DNA of 64,000 bases, from positions 310,001-374,000 of the forward strand of contig NZ_JAINRD010000002.1 in NCBI RefSeq assembly GCF_020400605.1. The letters are read 5' to 3'. Each line of letters begins with the position of its first letter. Position 1 is the stretch's first letter. The position numbers and the translations under genes are program-made. This DNA comes from Streptomyces aculeolatus. Its GTDB lineage: Bacteria > Actinomycetota > Actinomycetes > Streptomycetales > Streptomycetaceae. The notes beneath the pieces are model-generated. The model saw only the letters and a program-made list of their open reading frames with translations, ran no database searches and was not told where the DNA came from. Shown here one piece after another: positions 15,560 through 23,937 of this stretch.

Positions 15560-16663
15560 GTGAAGCTGTGCTGGCTCGACATCCGTGCCGCCGACGGGGC
15601 CAAGGAGGCCATCGTCGAAGAAGCCGTCCACCAGCGGGTCGACGCCATCGTGGCGGCCGACCCCGCCGACCTGGAGCCGCTGCCGCCGACGGTGAAGAAG
15701 GTCCTCTTCCCGCTCGGCCGGCCGCTGCCGGAGAAGCTGGAGCCCGCCGACCTCGTCATCGTCGACCCCGCCCGCCACGGCGACCCCGCGGAGCTGGCGC
15801 TCGCACACGCCGGCGTGGAGTTCGGCCGCTACGTCGAGATCACCGACGCCGAGAGCCTGGAGGACGCCTGCCGCGCCGCGCGCCACGACCGGTGGAGCCT
15901 GCTGGACTTCCGCGACCCCACCAAGATCCCCCTGGAGATCGTGCTCGCCGCCGCGGCCGGGGCCGAGGGCAGCATCGTCACCAGGGTCGCCGACGTCGAG
16001 GAGGCGGAGATCGTCTTCGGCGTCCTCGAACACGGCTCCGACGGCGTGATGCTCGCGCCCCGCGCCCCCGGCGAGGCCACCGACCTGAAGGCCGCCGCGG
16101 TCACCCAGGCCGCGGACCTGTCGCTGGTGGAGCTGGAGGTCACCGGCATCCGCCGGGTCGGCATGGGCGAGCGGGCCTGCGTGGACACGTGCACCAACTT
16201 CCGCCTGGACGAGGGCATCCTCGTCGGCTCGCACTCCACCGGCATGATCCTGTGCTGCAGCGAGACCCACCCGCTGCCGTACATGCCGACCCGGCCGTTC
16301 CGCGTCAACGCCGGTGCGCTGCACTCGTACACGCTCTCCGCCGAGGGCCGCACCAACTACCTCAGCGAGCTGTCCTCCGGCGGCAAGGTGCTCGCCGTCG
16401 ACTCCGCGGGCAAGTCCCGCGTCGTCACCGTCGGCCGGGTCAAGATCGAGACCCGGCCGCTGCTCGCGATCGACGCGATCGCGCCGTCCGGGGTGACGGT
16501 CAACCTCATCGTGCAGGACGACTGGCACGTACGGGTCCTCGGCCCCGGCGGCGAGGTGCTCAACGTCACCGACCTGACCGCCGGCACGAAGGTGCTCGGG
16601 TACCTGCCCGTCGAGCAGCGGCACGTCGGCTACCCCATCGACGAGTTCTGCATCGAGAAGTGA
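15560..16663 (+). CDS. griH: GriH-like 3-amino-4-hydroxybenzoate synthase (DHQ synthase II family)
   Basis: 367 residues from a GTG after AGGAGAG. It belongs to the family of archaeal 3-dehydroquinate synthase II (MJ1249): MKLCWLDIR at the start, LLDFRDPTKIPLEIVLA, a cysteine-containing VGMGERACVDTCTN stretch, and SHSTGMILCCSETHPLPYMPTRPFRVNAG. In streptomycetes such proteins (GriH) turn the GriI product into 3-amino-4-hydroxybenzoate. It lies 63 bp after griI in the same operon. A primary shikimate role is unlikely because actinomycetes use the AroB-type enzyme. The symbol is by homology. Confidence 0.88.
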   Translation: MKLCWLDIRAADGAKEAIVEEAVHQRVDAIVAADPADLEPLPPTVKKVLFPLGRPLPEKLEPADLVIVDPARHGDPAELALAHAGVEFGRYVEITDAESLEDACRAARHDRWSLLDFRDPTKIPLEIVLAAAAGAEGSIVTRVADVEEAEIVFGVLEHGSDGVMLAPRAPGEATDLKAAAVTQAADLSLVELEVTGIRRVGMGERACVDTCTNFRLDEGILVGSHSTGMILCCSETHPLPYMPTRPFRVNAGALHSYTLSAEGRTNYLSELSSGGKVLAVDSAGKSRVVTVGRVKIETRPLLAIDAIAPSGVTVNLIVQDDWHVRVLGPGGEVLNVTDLTAGTKVLGYLPVEQRHVGYPIDEFCIEK

Positions 16664-16674
16664 GCGGGGCCGCG

Positions 16675-17475
16675 ATGACCGCACAGCCCGTGCTGGACTT
16701 CCACGTACGCCTCGCGCCCCGGCCCGGCGCCGCCGCGCGGCTGCTGGCCGCGCTGGACGGCTGCGGCGTGGCGCGCGCGGTGGTCTGCGCCGGCGGCACG
16801 ATCGACCTCGACACGCTCGCCCGCCAGCTCGTCGACGGCGGGCACGTCGAGACCGACGCCGACAACGACGCCGTACTGGCAGCCTGCGCGGGTACCAATG
16901 GGGGTACCCCCGCCAATGAGGGCGTAGCCGGTGGGGGAAATCGGCTGGTGCCGTTCTGGTTCGGCAACCCGCACCGCCCGCCCGGCGCGTACCGCGAGCG
17001 GGCGGCGGAGTTCCGCGGCCTGGAGATCTCGCCCGCGGTGCACGGCGTCGCGCTCACCGACCCGCGCGTCGCCGCGCTGGTCCGGGTGGCCGCCGACAGC
17101 GGCCACCCCGTCTACACGGTCTGCCTCGCCCGCCCCGGCGCGGGCGTGGCCGACCTCGTCACCCTGGCCCGCCGCTTCCCCGGCACGGACTTCGTACTCG
17201 GGCACAGCGGCATCGGCAACATCGACTTCCACGCCCTCGCCCTGATCCGCGACGTGCCCGGCATCTCGCTGGAGACCTCCGGCGGCTACACGTGCGTGGC
17301 CGAGGCCGCGATCGACCGGCTGGGCGCCGAGCGGGTGGTCTTCGGCTCCGAGTACCCGCTCCAGCACCCGGCCGTGGAACTCGCCAAGTTCACGGCGATC
17401 GGCACGCCGCCCGCGCAGTGGCGGCAGATCGCCTGGGAGAACGCACACCGACTACTGGGGGAGGAGAAACCGTGA
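16675..17475 (+). CDS. Amidohydrolase-2 family protein (possible decarboxylase or hydrolase)
   Basis: 266 residues with a metal-dependent TIM-barrel pattern: LDFHVRL at the N-terminus, FVLGHSGIGNIDF (about 178-190) and VFGSEYPLQHP (about 222-232), as in ACMSD and resorcylate-decarboxylase relatives. The usual HxH metal motif is HVR, so the second His is missing and metal binding may differ. Residues about 74-87 are encoded by a miniature repeat (copy B) and form a Gly/Asn insertion. It starts 12 bp after griH and overlaps the ligase gene by 4 bp, so it works in the same pathway. Decarboxylation or hydrolysis of the aminohydroxybenzoate product is a guess. Confidence 0.75.
   Translation: MTAQPVLDFHVRLAPRPGAAARLLAALDGCGVARAVVCAGGTIDLDTLARQLVDGGHVETDADNDAVLAACAGTNGGTPANEGVAGGGNRLVPFWFGNPHRPPGAYRERAAEFRGLEISPAVHGVALTDPRVAALVRVAADSGHPVYTVCLARPGAGVADLVTLARRFPGTDFVLGHSGIGNIDFHALALIRDVPGISLETSGGYTCVAEAAIDRLGAERVVFGSEYPLQHPAVELAKFTAIGTPPAQWRQIAWENAHRLLGEEKP
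16898..16936 (+). repeat. In-frame miniature repeat, copy B (inside the amidohydrolase gene)
   Basis: Starts with the perfect palindrome GGGGGTACCCCC (16900-16911) and continues CCCCCGCCAATGAGGGCGTA. It matches copy A (9898-9936, opposite strand) at 22 of 26 core bases and is translated in the same frame as TPANEGVAGG. Confidence 0.6.
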
Positions 17476-18791
17476 CCGACACGACGGCGCACCTGCCGCA
17501 CATCGGCCAGTGGAACAGCCCCGGAGAACTGCTCGCCCTGCAGGAGAAGCAGCTTCCGCAGACCGTCGCCTGGGCCGCCCGCTCGCCCTTCTACCGGCCC
17601 CGGCTGGCCACCGCCGCCGCCCTGCCGGCGACCGCCGCCGACCTGGCGGGACTGCCGCTGACGACCAAGCAGGACCTGCGGGACAACTACCCGTACGGCA
17701 TGCTCGGCGTCCCGAAGGAACGCCTGGCGACCTACCACGAGTCGAGCGGCACCGCCGGCCGGCCCACGCCCTCGTACTACACCCAGGAGGACTGGCTCGA
17801 CCTCGCCGAACGCTTCGCCCGCAAGTGGATCGGCATCTCGCCCGCGGACGTCTTCCTGGTCCGCACCCCGTACGCGCTGCTGCTCACCGGCCACCTCGCG
17901 CACGCCGCCGCCCGGCTGCGCGGCGCCACCGTCGTGCCCGGCGACAACCGGTCGCTGGCCATGCCGTACGCCCGCGTCGTGCGCACCCTGCACGACCTGG
18001 ACGTCACCCTCACCTGGTCGGTGCCGACCGAGTGCCTCATCTGGGCCGCCGCCGCGACCGCCGCCGGCCACCGCCCCGGCGCCGACTTCCCCTCGCTGCG
18101 CGCGCTGTTCGTCGGCGGCGAGCCGCTGACGGACGCCCGCCGCCGGCGGATCAGCCGCCTGTGGGGGGTGCCGGTCATCGAGGAGTACGGCTCCACCGAG
18201 ACCGGCAGCCTCGCCGGGGAGTGCGAGCACGGGCGCATGCACCTCTGGGCCGACCGGGCGCTGTTCGAGGTGTACGACCCGCAGACCGGGACCGTCGCCG
18301 CCGAGGGCGCGGGGCAGCTCGTCGTCACCCCGCTGTACCGCGAGGCGATGCCGCTGCTCCGCTACAACCTGGAGGACGACGTCGAGGTCTCGTACGACGA
18401 CTGCGACTGCGGCTGGCACCTGCCCACCGTCCGCGTGCTGGGCCGCGCGGCCTTCGGCCACCGGGTCGGCGGCGCGCAGGTCACCCAGCACCGGCTGGAG
18501 GAGGTCGTCTTCTCCCTCCCCGATGCCCACCAGGTGTACTTCTGGCGCGCCCGCGCCGAAGTCGTCTCGCTGCGCGTCGAGATCGAGGTGCCCCCGGAGC
18601 ACCGTGCCGCCGCCGAGGCGGCGCTCACGGCCGGCATACGCGCCGAGTTCGGCGTCGACGCCGACGTCACCGGGCTGCCGCCGGGATCGCTGATCCCGAC
18701 CGAGGCGCTCACGAACATGCCCGACGTGGTCAAACCGCGCAGCCTGTTCGGCCCCGACGAGGACTGGAGCAAAGCGCTCCTCTACTACTGA
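17472..18791 (+). CDS. PaaK-like AMP-dependent aryl acid ligase
   Basis: 439 residues, the length of phenylacetate-CoA ligases. The GTG start overlaps the preceding TGA (GTGA). The adenylation motifs are ESSGTAGRPTPSYYT (about 96-110, phosphate-binding loop), EEYGSTETGS (about 235-244) and the hinge region LLRYNLEDDVEV. A DCDCGWHLP stretch matches the cysteine-containing loop of PaaK proteins. It would adenylate a carboxylic acid and pass it to CoA or another acceptor. With 3,4-AHBA enzymes just upstream, 3,4-AHBA or a hydroxylated or prenylated derivative is the likely substrate. No carrier protein is encoded nearby, so a CoA thioester or free acyl-AMP is more likely. Confidence 0.85.
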   Translation: MTDTTAHLPHIGQWNSPGELLALQEKQLPQTVAWAARSPFYRPRLATAAALPATAADLAGLPLTTKQDLRDNYPYGMLGVPKERLATYHESSGTAGRPTPSYYTQEDWLDLAERFARKWIGISPADVFLVRTPYALLLTGHLAHAAARLRGATVVPGDNRSLAMPYARVVRTLHDLDVTLTWSVPTECLIWAAAATAAGHRPGADFPSLRALFVGGEPLTDARRRRISRLWGVPVIEEYGSTETGSLAGECEHGRMHLWADRALFEVYDPQTGTVAAEGAGQLVVTPLYREAMPLLRYNLEDDVEVSYDDCDCGWHLPTVRVLGRAAFGHRVGGAQVTQHRLEEVVFSLPDAHQVYFWRARAEVVSLRVEIEVPPEHRAAAEAALTAGIRAEFGVDADVTGLPPGSLIPTEALTNMPDVVKPRSLFGPDEDWSKALLYY

Positions 18792-18801
18792 GGTGGAAGC
18801 C

Positions 18802-20007
18802 ATGTCGCAGATGAGGGTGGCCGTCGTCGGCGCCGGGATCGCCGGCCTCGCCTTCGCCGCCGCCCTGCGCCGCGGCGGGGCGGACTGCCACGTCTACGAG
18901 CAGGCGGAGCAACTGGCCGAAGTGGGCGCGGGGGTGCAGGTGGCGCCCAACGCCACCCGGCTCCTCGACCGCCTGGGCCTCGGCGGCCGGCTGCGCGCCG
19001 CCGCGGTCGCCCCGGAGGCGATCGAGATGCGGCGCTGGGACGACGGGCTGATGCTCCAGCGCACCCCGCTGGGCGAGAGGTGCCTGCGCCGCTTCGGGGC
19101 GCCGTACTACACCGTGCACCGCGCCGACCTGCACGCCGCGCTGCTGTCCGCGCTGCCGCCGGACCGGCTGCACCTGGGCGCCCGCCTCGTCGCCGTCACC
19201 CAGGACGAGGCGGAGGCGCGGCTGCACCTGGCCGACGGGCGGACGGTCGCGGCGGACGCGGTGGTGGGCGCGGACGGCATCCACTCGGCGGTCCGCGAGT
19301 GGTTCGTCGCGGACTGGCCCCGCTACTCGGGACAGACGATCTACCGCGGCCTCGTGCCGGCCGAGCGGGTGCCCCATCTCCTCGACGAGCCGCGGGTGCG
19401 GCTGTGGTTCGGGCCGGAGCAGCACTGCGTGTGCTACCCCGTCTCGGGCGGCCGGCAGATCAGCTTCGGCGCCACCGTCCCGGCCGCCGCCTGGGAGGTG
19501 GAGTCCTGGTCGGCGCGCGGCGACGCCGAAGGGCTGCGGGCCGCGTACAAGGGCTGGCACGAGGACGTCGTCCGGCTGCTGGACGCGGCCTCGGGCGTCA
19601 GCAGATGGGCGCTGCACGACCGCGACAGCATCGACCGGCTGGGCTGGGGCCGGGTGGCCGTCATCGGCGACGCCGCGCACCCGATGCTCCCGTTCCAGGC
19701 GCAGGGAGCGAACCAGGCGATCGAGGACGCCGTCGTCCTCGCCCGCTGCCTCACCGACGCCGGCCCCGACGCCGGCCGGGACGGGCTGCGCGCCGCCGTG
19801 CACCGCTACGAGCGGATCCGCCTGCCCCGTACGACCCGGATCCAGCGCCGGTCCCGCGCCAACTCCGAGACCTTCCACCTGGCCGACGGCGCCGCGCAGC
19901 GGCGCCGCGACGCGGGCGCCCTCGCGGAGCCGGGGCTGGACCGGCACCAGTGGCTGTTCGGCTACGACGCCGAGCAGGCAGTCGCCATGACCGGCAGGAG
20001 CAGATGA
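18802..20007 (+). CDS. FAD-dependent aromatic monooxygenase (salicylate-hydroxylase type)
   Basis: 401 residues from an ATG with GAGGTGG upstream. It is a group A flavoprotein hydroxylase: Rossmann GxGxxG ([14 protein letters not shown], about 9-22), DG motif [10 protein letters not shown] (about 154-163) and GD motif [21 protein letters not shown] (about 288-308). Relatives hydroxylate salicylate or 3-hydroxybenzoate, often ipso or ortho to an activating group. A related type of enzyme converts 3,4-AHBA to a dihydroxy form in platensimycin biosynthesis. Here it probably hydroxylates the 3,4-AHBA-derived ring. Its TGA overlaps the next start (ATGATG). Confidence 0.87.
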   Translation: MSQMRVAVVGAGIAGLAFAAALRRGGADCHVYEQAEQLAEVGAGVQVAPNATRLLDRLGLGGRLRAAAVAPEAIEMRRWDDGLMLQRTPLGERCLRRFGAPYYTVHRADLHAALLSALPPDRLHLGARLVAVTQDEAEARLHLADGRTVAADAVVGADGIHSAVREWFVADWPRYSGQTIYRGLVPAERVPHLLDEPRVRLWFGPEQHCVCYPVSGGRQISFGATVPAAAWEVESWSARGDAEGLRAAYKGWHEDVVRLLDAASGVSRWALHDRDSIDRLGWGRVAVIGDAAHPMLPFQAQGANQAIEDAVVLARCLTDAGPDAGRDGLRAAVHRYERIRLPRTTRIQRRSRANSETFHLADGAAQRRRDAGALAEPGLDRHQWLFGYDAEQAVAMTGRSR

Positions 20008-20792
20008 TGGAACTGACCGGAATCGAGTCGGCCGTCGCCCTGGTCACCGGCGCCGCACAAGGCATCGGCGCCGCCGTGGCCACGACCCTGGCCGGCGCCG
20101 GCGCGCACGTCGCCGCCGCCGACCGCAACGAGGAGAAGCTCGCCACCGTCGTCGCCAAGCTGGCCGCCGAGGGCGTGCAGGCACGCGGCTACGTCCTCGA
20201 CGTGTGCGACAGCGCGGCGGTGGACGCGGCCGTCGCACGCGCCGAGGAGGAGCTGGGGCCCGTCGGCATCCTCGTCAACGCCGCCGGCGTCATGCACACC
20301 GGCCGCGTCGTCGAACTGCACGACCGGCAGTGGGCCGAGACCCTCGCGGTCAACGCCGGCGGGGTGTTCCACGTCTCGCGCGCGGTGGCGCGGCGGATGA
20401 TCCGCCGCGGGCGGGGCGCGATCGTCACCGTGGCGTCGAACGCCGCCGGCGTGCCGCGCACCGAGATGGCCGCGTACGCCGCCTCCAAGGCCGCCTCCGC
20501 CCAGTTCACCCGCTGCCTGGGCCTGGAGCTGTCGGCCTACGGCATCCGGTGCAACGTCGTCTCGCCCGGCTCGACGGACACGCCCATGCTGCGTGCCATG
20601 CACGAGGACGACCCGCAGCTGCGGGAGGTCGTCGAGGGCATGCCGGCCGAGTACCGGGTGGGCATCCCGCTGCACAAGCTCGCCCAGCCGCGCGACGTCG
20701 CCGAGGCCGTCGCGTACCTGGTGTCCGACCAGGCGGGCCATGTCACGATGCACGACTTGTACGTGGACGGCGGCGCCTCCCTGCACGTATGA
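20007..20792 (+). CDS. SDR resembling 2,3-dihydro-2,3-dihydroxybenzoate dehydrogenase (EntA/DhbA)
   Basis: 261 residues. The ATG at 20007 is chosen because CAGGAG lies 6 nt upstream; an ATG at 20004 overlaps the previous stop. It is a classical short-chain dehydrogenase: [11 protein letters not shown] (NAD-binding), NAAGV, catalytic Ser and YAASK (about residues 154-158). The C-terminal [17 protein letters not shown] and LYVDGGASL are especially like DhbA/EntA, which aromatise a dihydrodiol. No isochorismate synthase or isochorismatase is present, so the enzyme probably dehydrogenates another ring intermediate. Confidence 0.8.
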   Translation: MELTGIESAVALVTGAAQGIGAAVATTLAGAGAHVAAADRNEEKLATVVAKLAAEGVQARGYVLDVCDSAAVDAAVARAEEELGPVGILVNAAGVMHTGRVVELHDRQWAETLAVNAGGVFHVSRAVARRMIRRGRGAIVTVASNAAGVPRTEMAAYAASKAASAQFTRCLGLELSAYGIRCNVVSPGSTDTPMLRAMHEDDPQLREVVEGMPAEYRVGIPLHKLAQPRDVAEAVAYLVSDQAGHVTMHDLYVDGGASLHV

Positions 20793-20830
20793 CACCGCCG
20801 GCCCCAGGCCCCGAGGAAGGGAACACCACC

Positions 20831-21532
20831 GTGTCGGATCGCACTCACGTCGTCGTCGTCGGCGGCACGTCGGGCATCGGGCGGCACTTCGCCCAGACCT
20901 GCGCAGACCGCGGCAGCGACGTCGTCGTCACCGGCCGCGACGAGGACCGCACCAAGGCCGCGGCCCACGAGATCGGCGGCCGGACCCGCGGGCTCGCGCT
21001 CGACCTGGCGGACCCCGACGCCGCCATCGCCGCGCTGGCCGGTGTCGAGCGCGTCGACCACCTGGTGCTCACGGCGCTGGACCGGGACCAGAACACCGTG
21101 CGCGACTACCGCCCCGACGCGGCCACCCGGCTGCTGACCGTCAAGCTCACCGGCTACACCGCCGTCCTGCACGCGCTGGCGCCCAAGATGCCCGGCCACG
21201 GCGCGGCCGTCCTCCTCGGCGGCCTGGCCAGCCACCGCCCGTACCCGGGCTCCACCACCGTGACCACCGCCAACGGCGGCATCGCCGCGCTGGTGCGGAC
21301 CCTGGCGTTCGAGCTGTCGCCGATCCGCGTCAACGCCCTGCACCCGAGCATCGTCGCCGACACCCCGTTCTGGAGCGACAAGCCGGCCGCGCGCGCCGCC
21401 GCGGAGGAAAAGGCGCTCACCAGACGGCCGGTGACGATGCGCGACTGCACCCACGCCCTCACGTTCCTGCTGGAGAACCCCGCGATCAACGGCGTCAACC
21501 TGAACATCGACGGCGGCGACGTCCTCATCTGA
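20831..21532 (+). CDS. Atypical SDR lacking the YxxxK catalytic pair
   Basis: 233 residues from a GTG with AGGAAGGGA 8 nt upstream; an ATG at 20789 overlapping the previous stop has no site. The Rossmann motif GGTSGIGRHFA is intact and the C-terminus LNIDGGDVLI is SDR-like. Where the catalytic YxxxK should be, the sequence reads VTTAN (in GSTTVTTANGGIAAL), so Tyr and Lys are both lost. It may be a non-redox SDR (isomerase, lyase or dehydratase) or a non-catalytic subunit. It is the last gene of the run that begins with the aspartokinase. Confidence 0.75.
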   Translation: MSDRTHVVVVGGTSGIGRHFAQTCADRGSDVVVTGRDEDRTKAAAHEIGGRTRGLALDLADPDAAIAALAGVERVDHLVLTALDRDQNTVRDYRPDAATRLLTVKLTGYTAVLHALAPKMPGHGAAVLLGGLASHRPYPGSTTVTTANGGIAALVRTLAFELSPIRVNALHPSIVADTPFWSDKPAARAAAEEKALTRRPVTMRDCTHALTFLLENPAINGVNLNIDGGDVLI

Positions 21533-21719
21533 CGGCGCCTCTCCCGCATTTCGGAAAGTACCCCGATCACGTGAATCCGCCGCGCGGTCACGCCAATTCC
21601 CGGGCCGCGCCGGAAGACCGCGTGAATGGGGCATGTGCGCGAGCGCGCGGGGCCCGAGACTGCAGTGTGACCGCCACGTCCGGACGTCCTCGTCCAGGCG
21701 TCCCTGTCAAGGAGGTGTC

Positions 21720-22055
21720 ATGAGTTCGACGGACTCGCCGGCGGGCGGCGACCGCTATGTCGCCGTACACGGCAGCGCCGGGTTCAAAACCCTGCAGCGC
21801 AAGACGAATTCGTTTCTCATCCGGGCGAGCGTCCTCTTCTTCGGATGGTGGTTCATCGGGACGTCGCTGGCGGCCTTCGCCCCCGGTTTCTTCCGGCAGG
21901 AGATAGCCGGTCCTGTCAACGTCGGGCTGTTGTTCATGTTCCTGACGTTCGTCGTCGTCGTGACGGTCTGCGCCAGTTATCTGCGTTATGCCGCCAACCG
22001 GCTCGACCCCTTGACCGACCAGGTCCGGGCGGAACTGGAAGGAGAGCCGCGATGA
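21720..22055 (+). CDS. DUF485-family small membrane protein
   Basis: 111 residues from an ATG behind the strong site AAGGAGG. Two TM segments (about 33-53 and 66-88) are joined by a short loop, and the C-terminus is charged. DUF485 proteins are the usual small partners of acetate/solute:sodium symporters of the ActP type, and the next gene is one, overlapping by 4 bp (ATGA). It probably assists assembly or activity of that transporter. The 187 bp upstream have no ACTAC-type operator and may hold a separate promoter. Confidence 0.8.
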   Translation: MSSTDSPAGGDRYVAVHGSAGFKTLQRKTNSFLIRASVLFFGWWFIGTSLAAFAPGFFRQEIAGPVNVGLLFMFLTFVVVVTVCASYLRYAANRLDPLTDQVRAELEGEPR

Positions 22056-23812
22056 GCACGATCCTCGCCGACCCGCCGCCGCCCATCGACAACACCTGGG
22101 CGGTGCCGGGTATCGCGATACCGGCGACCATAGCCGCCGCCGTCGCCGTGTACTTCGTCGTCAGGTCGGTACGCGACAGCGTCCGCACCCCCGACGACTT
22201 CCTCATCGCGAACCGGCGGATCGGCCCCGTACAGAACGCCGTCGCGCTGGCCTCCGCGCCGCTCATGTACTCCACCCTGTTCATCATCACCGGGCACATC
22301 GCGCTCAACGGCTACGACGCCGCGATGCTGCTGACCGCTTTCACCACGTCGATGGTGCTCGGCGTGCTCCTCTTCGCCTCACCCATACGCAACCTCGGCG
22401 GCTACAGCCTCGGCGACATCTTCGCGATGCGCGCGGAGGAGCGCAGCGCACGCAGGGCGGCGGCGGTCGTCACGCTGCTGATCTACGGGATGTTCACGAT
22501 CATCAGCCTCGCGGCGATCGCCTTCATCTTCAACCGCTGGTTCGGCCTCGACAACGTCGCGGGACTGGGCGCGTCCGTCCTCGTCGTGGGCCTGGTCACC
22601 GTCCTGTACGCGTACATGGCCGGCATGGCGGGCGTCACCCGGCTGCTGGTGTTCAAGGCCATCCTCACGCTCACCGTCGTGCTGGTGCTGACCCTCCTGG
22701 TGCTGGCGGAGTTCAACCTCAACATCTTCGACATCCTCGACAAGGCCGAGGCCAACCGCAAGGACGTCCCCGCCGGCTACGACCTGCTCGGCCCGGGACG
22801 CGAGTTCGGCGAGGGCCAGCACCGGCTGGTCCACCTCTCCAAGCTCTTCTGCGTCGCCGTCGGCGTCGCCGCCATCCCGTTCCTGTTCATGCGCAACTTC
22901 GCCACGACCAGCGGCAAGGACGCCCGCCGCTCCGCCGGCTGGGCGTCGATGATCGTCGTCGGCATCTACATGTGCATGGCGCTCGTCGGCTTCGCCTCCG
23001 TGGCGGTGCTCGGCCCCGAGCGGATCGGCGTGATCAAGGCCCACCGCGACATCAGCCTGCCCAAGCTCGTGGACGAACTGGGCGGGCCGGTGATGATCGG
23101 GGTGCTCGCGCCGATCGCCCTGCTGACGATCGTCGGCGTCTACGCGGCCCTGCTCATCAACGCGGTCACCTGCGTCACCAAGGACCTCAACGTCGCACGC
23201 GGCCGCAAGCCGGGCCGGGCCGACGAGCTGAAGGACATCCGCCGCAACACCCTGCGGATCGGCATCGGCTCCGTGCTCGTCGGCGTCGCGATGCTGCCGG
23301 TGCGCACCCACATCTTCATCCCGACCTCCATCGACCTGGCCGGCACCGCGATCCTCCCGGCCGTCGTCTACGCCCTGTTCTGGCGCCGGTTCAACACCGC
23401 CGGGCTGAAGTGGATCGTCTACGGCGGCACGGCCCTGCTGTTCTTCCTGGTGATCTTCTCCAACGGCGTGACCGGCCCGGAGGACGCCATCTTCCCCGGC
23501 CACGACATCAAGTTCGTCGACATCGAACCCGGTCTGATCACCGTGCCGGCCGGCTTCCTGCTCGGCTGGCTCGGCTCGATCTCCAGCAAGGAGCGCGACG
23601 ACGCGGCCTTCGCCGAGATGCAGGTACGCGCCCTGACCGGCGGACTCGCACCCGGCGCCCGCAAGGACGCGGCCCGCGCCGCCGCCGCGGCGGCCGCCGG
23701 CGGCCCCGGCGGGCAGAGCCCGAACGGCGCCGGGCCGAACGGCCGGGGCCCCGCCCCCGGCGGCCCGGACGACCACGGCAACCAGACCCGTACGCCCAGC
23801 GAGGCCCGCTGA
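22052..23812 (+). CDS. Solute:sodium symporter (SSS family, ActP-like)
   Basis: 586 residues with about thirteen TM helices and the SSS pattern: DDFLIANRRIGP after TM1, then NGYDAAMLLTAF, YAYMAGMAGVTRLLVFK and AGTAILPAVVYALFWRR. The ~65-residue C-terminal tail is Ala/Gly/Pro-rich and probably disordered. Family members import acetate, pyruvate, other monocarboxylates or amino acids with Na+. Inside a biosynthetic cluster it might import a precursor or re-import the product. The ATG overlaps the DUF485 gene; an inverted repeat follows 80 bp after the stop. Confidence 0.85.
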   Translation: MSTILADPPPPIDNTWAVPGIAIPATIAAAVAVYFVVRSVRDSVRTPDDFLIANRRIGPVQNAVALASAPLMYSTLFIITGHIALNGYDAAMLLTAFTTSMVLGVLLFASPIRNLGGYSLGDIFAMRAEERSARRAAAVVTLLIYGMFTIISLAAIAFIFNRWFGLDNVAGLGASVLVVGLVTVLYAYMAGMAGVTRLLVFKAILTLTVVLVLTLLVLAEFNLNIFDILDKAEANRKDVPAGYDLLGPGREFGEGQHRLVHLSKLFCVAVGVAAIPFLFMRNFATTSGKDARRSAGWASMIVVGIYMCMALVGFASVAVLGPERIGVIKAHRDISLPKLVDELGGPVMIGVLAPIALLTIVGVYAALLINAVTCVTKDLNVARGRKPGRADELKDIRRNTLRIGIGSVLVGVAMLPVRTHIFIPTSIDLAGTAILPAVVYALFWRRFNTAGLKWIVYGGTALLFFLVIFSNGVTGPEDAIFPGHDIKFVDIEPGLITVPAGFLLGWLGSISSKERDDAAFAEMQVRALTGGLAPGARKDAARAAAAAAAGGPGGQSPNGAGPNGRGPAPGGPDDHGNQTRTPSEAR

Positions 23813-23890
23813 GCCCGCCGGCCGGCTGAGCCCGCCGGGCCGCCGCGCCCGCCGGGCCGGCCGAGCCACGACCGAACGACAACCGCGAAC

Positions 23891-23922
23891 CGTGTGGGGC
23901 GGCCCGAGTGCCGCCCCACACG
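23891..23922 (+). terminator. Hairpin between the symporter and flavin monooxygenase genes
   Basis: A perfect 13-bp stem (23891-23903 with 23910-23922) and 6-nt loop. It ends only 4 bp before the GGGGAGG ribosome-binding site of the monooxygenase gene, so it may act as a terminator for the symporter or as an attenuator of the downstream gene. Confidence 0.55.
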
Positions 23923-23937
23923 CCTGGGGAGGCATCC

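Noticed and set aside
15560..16663. Housekeeping shikimate-pathway role for the DHQ-synthase-II-like gene
   Set aside because: Bacteria normally use AroB, and the gene is coupled to an aspartokinase and a GriI-like aldolase, which fits 3,4-AHBA synthesis better.
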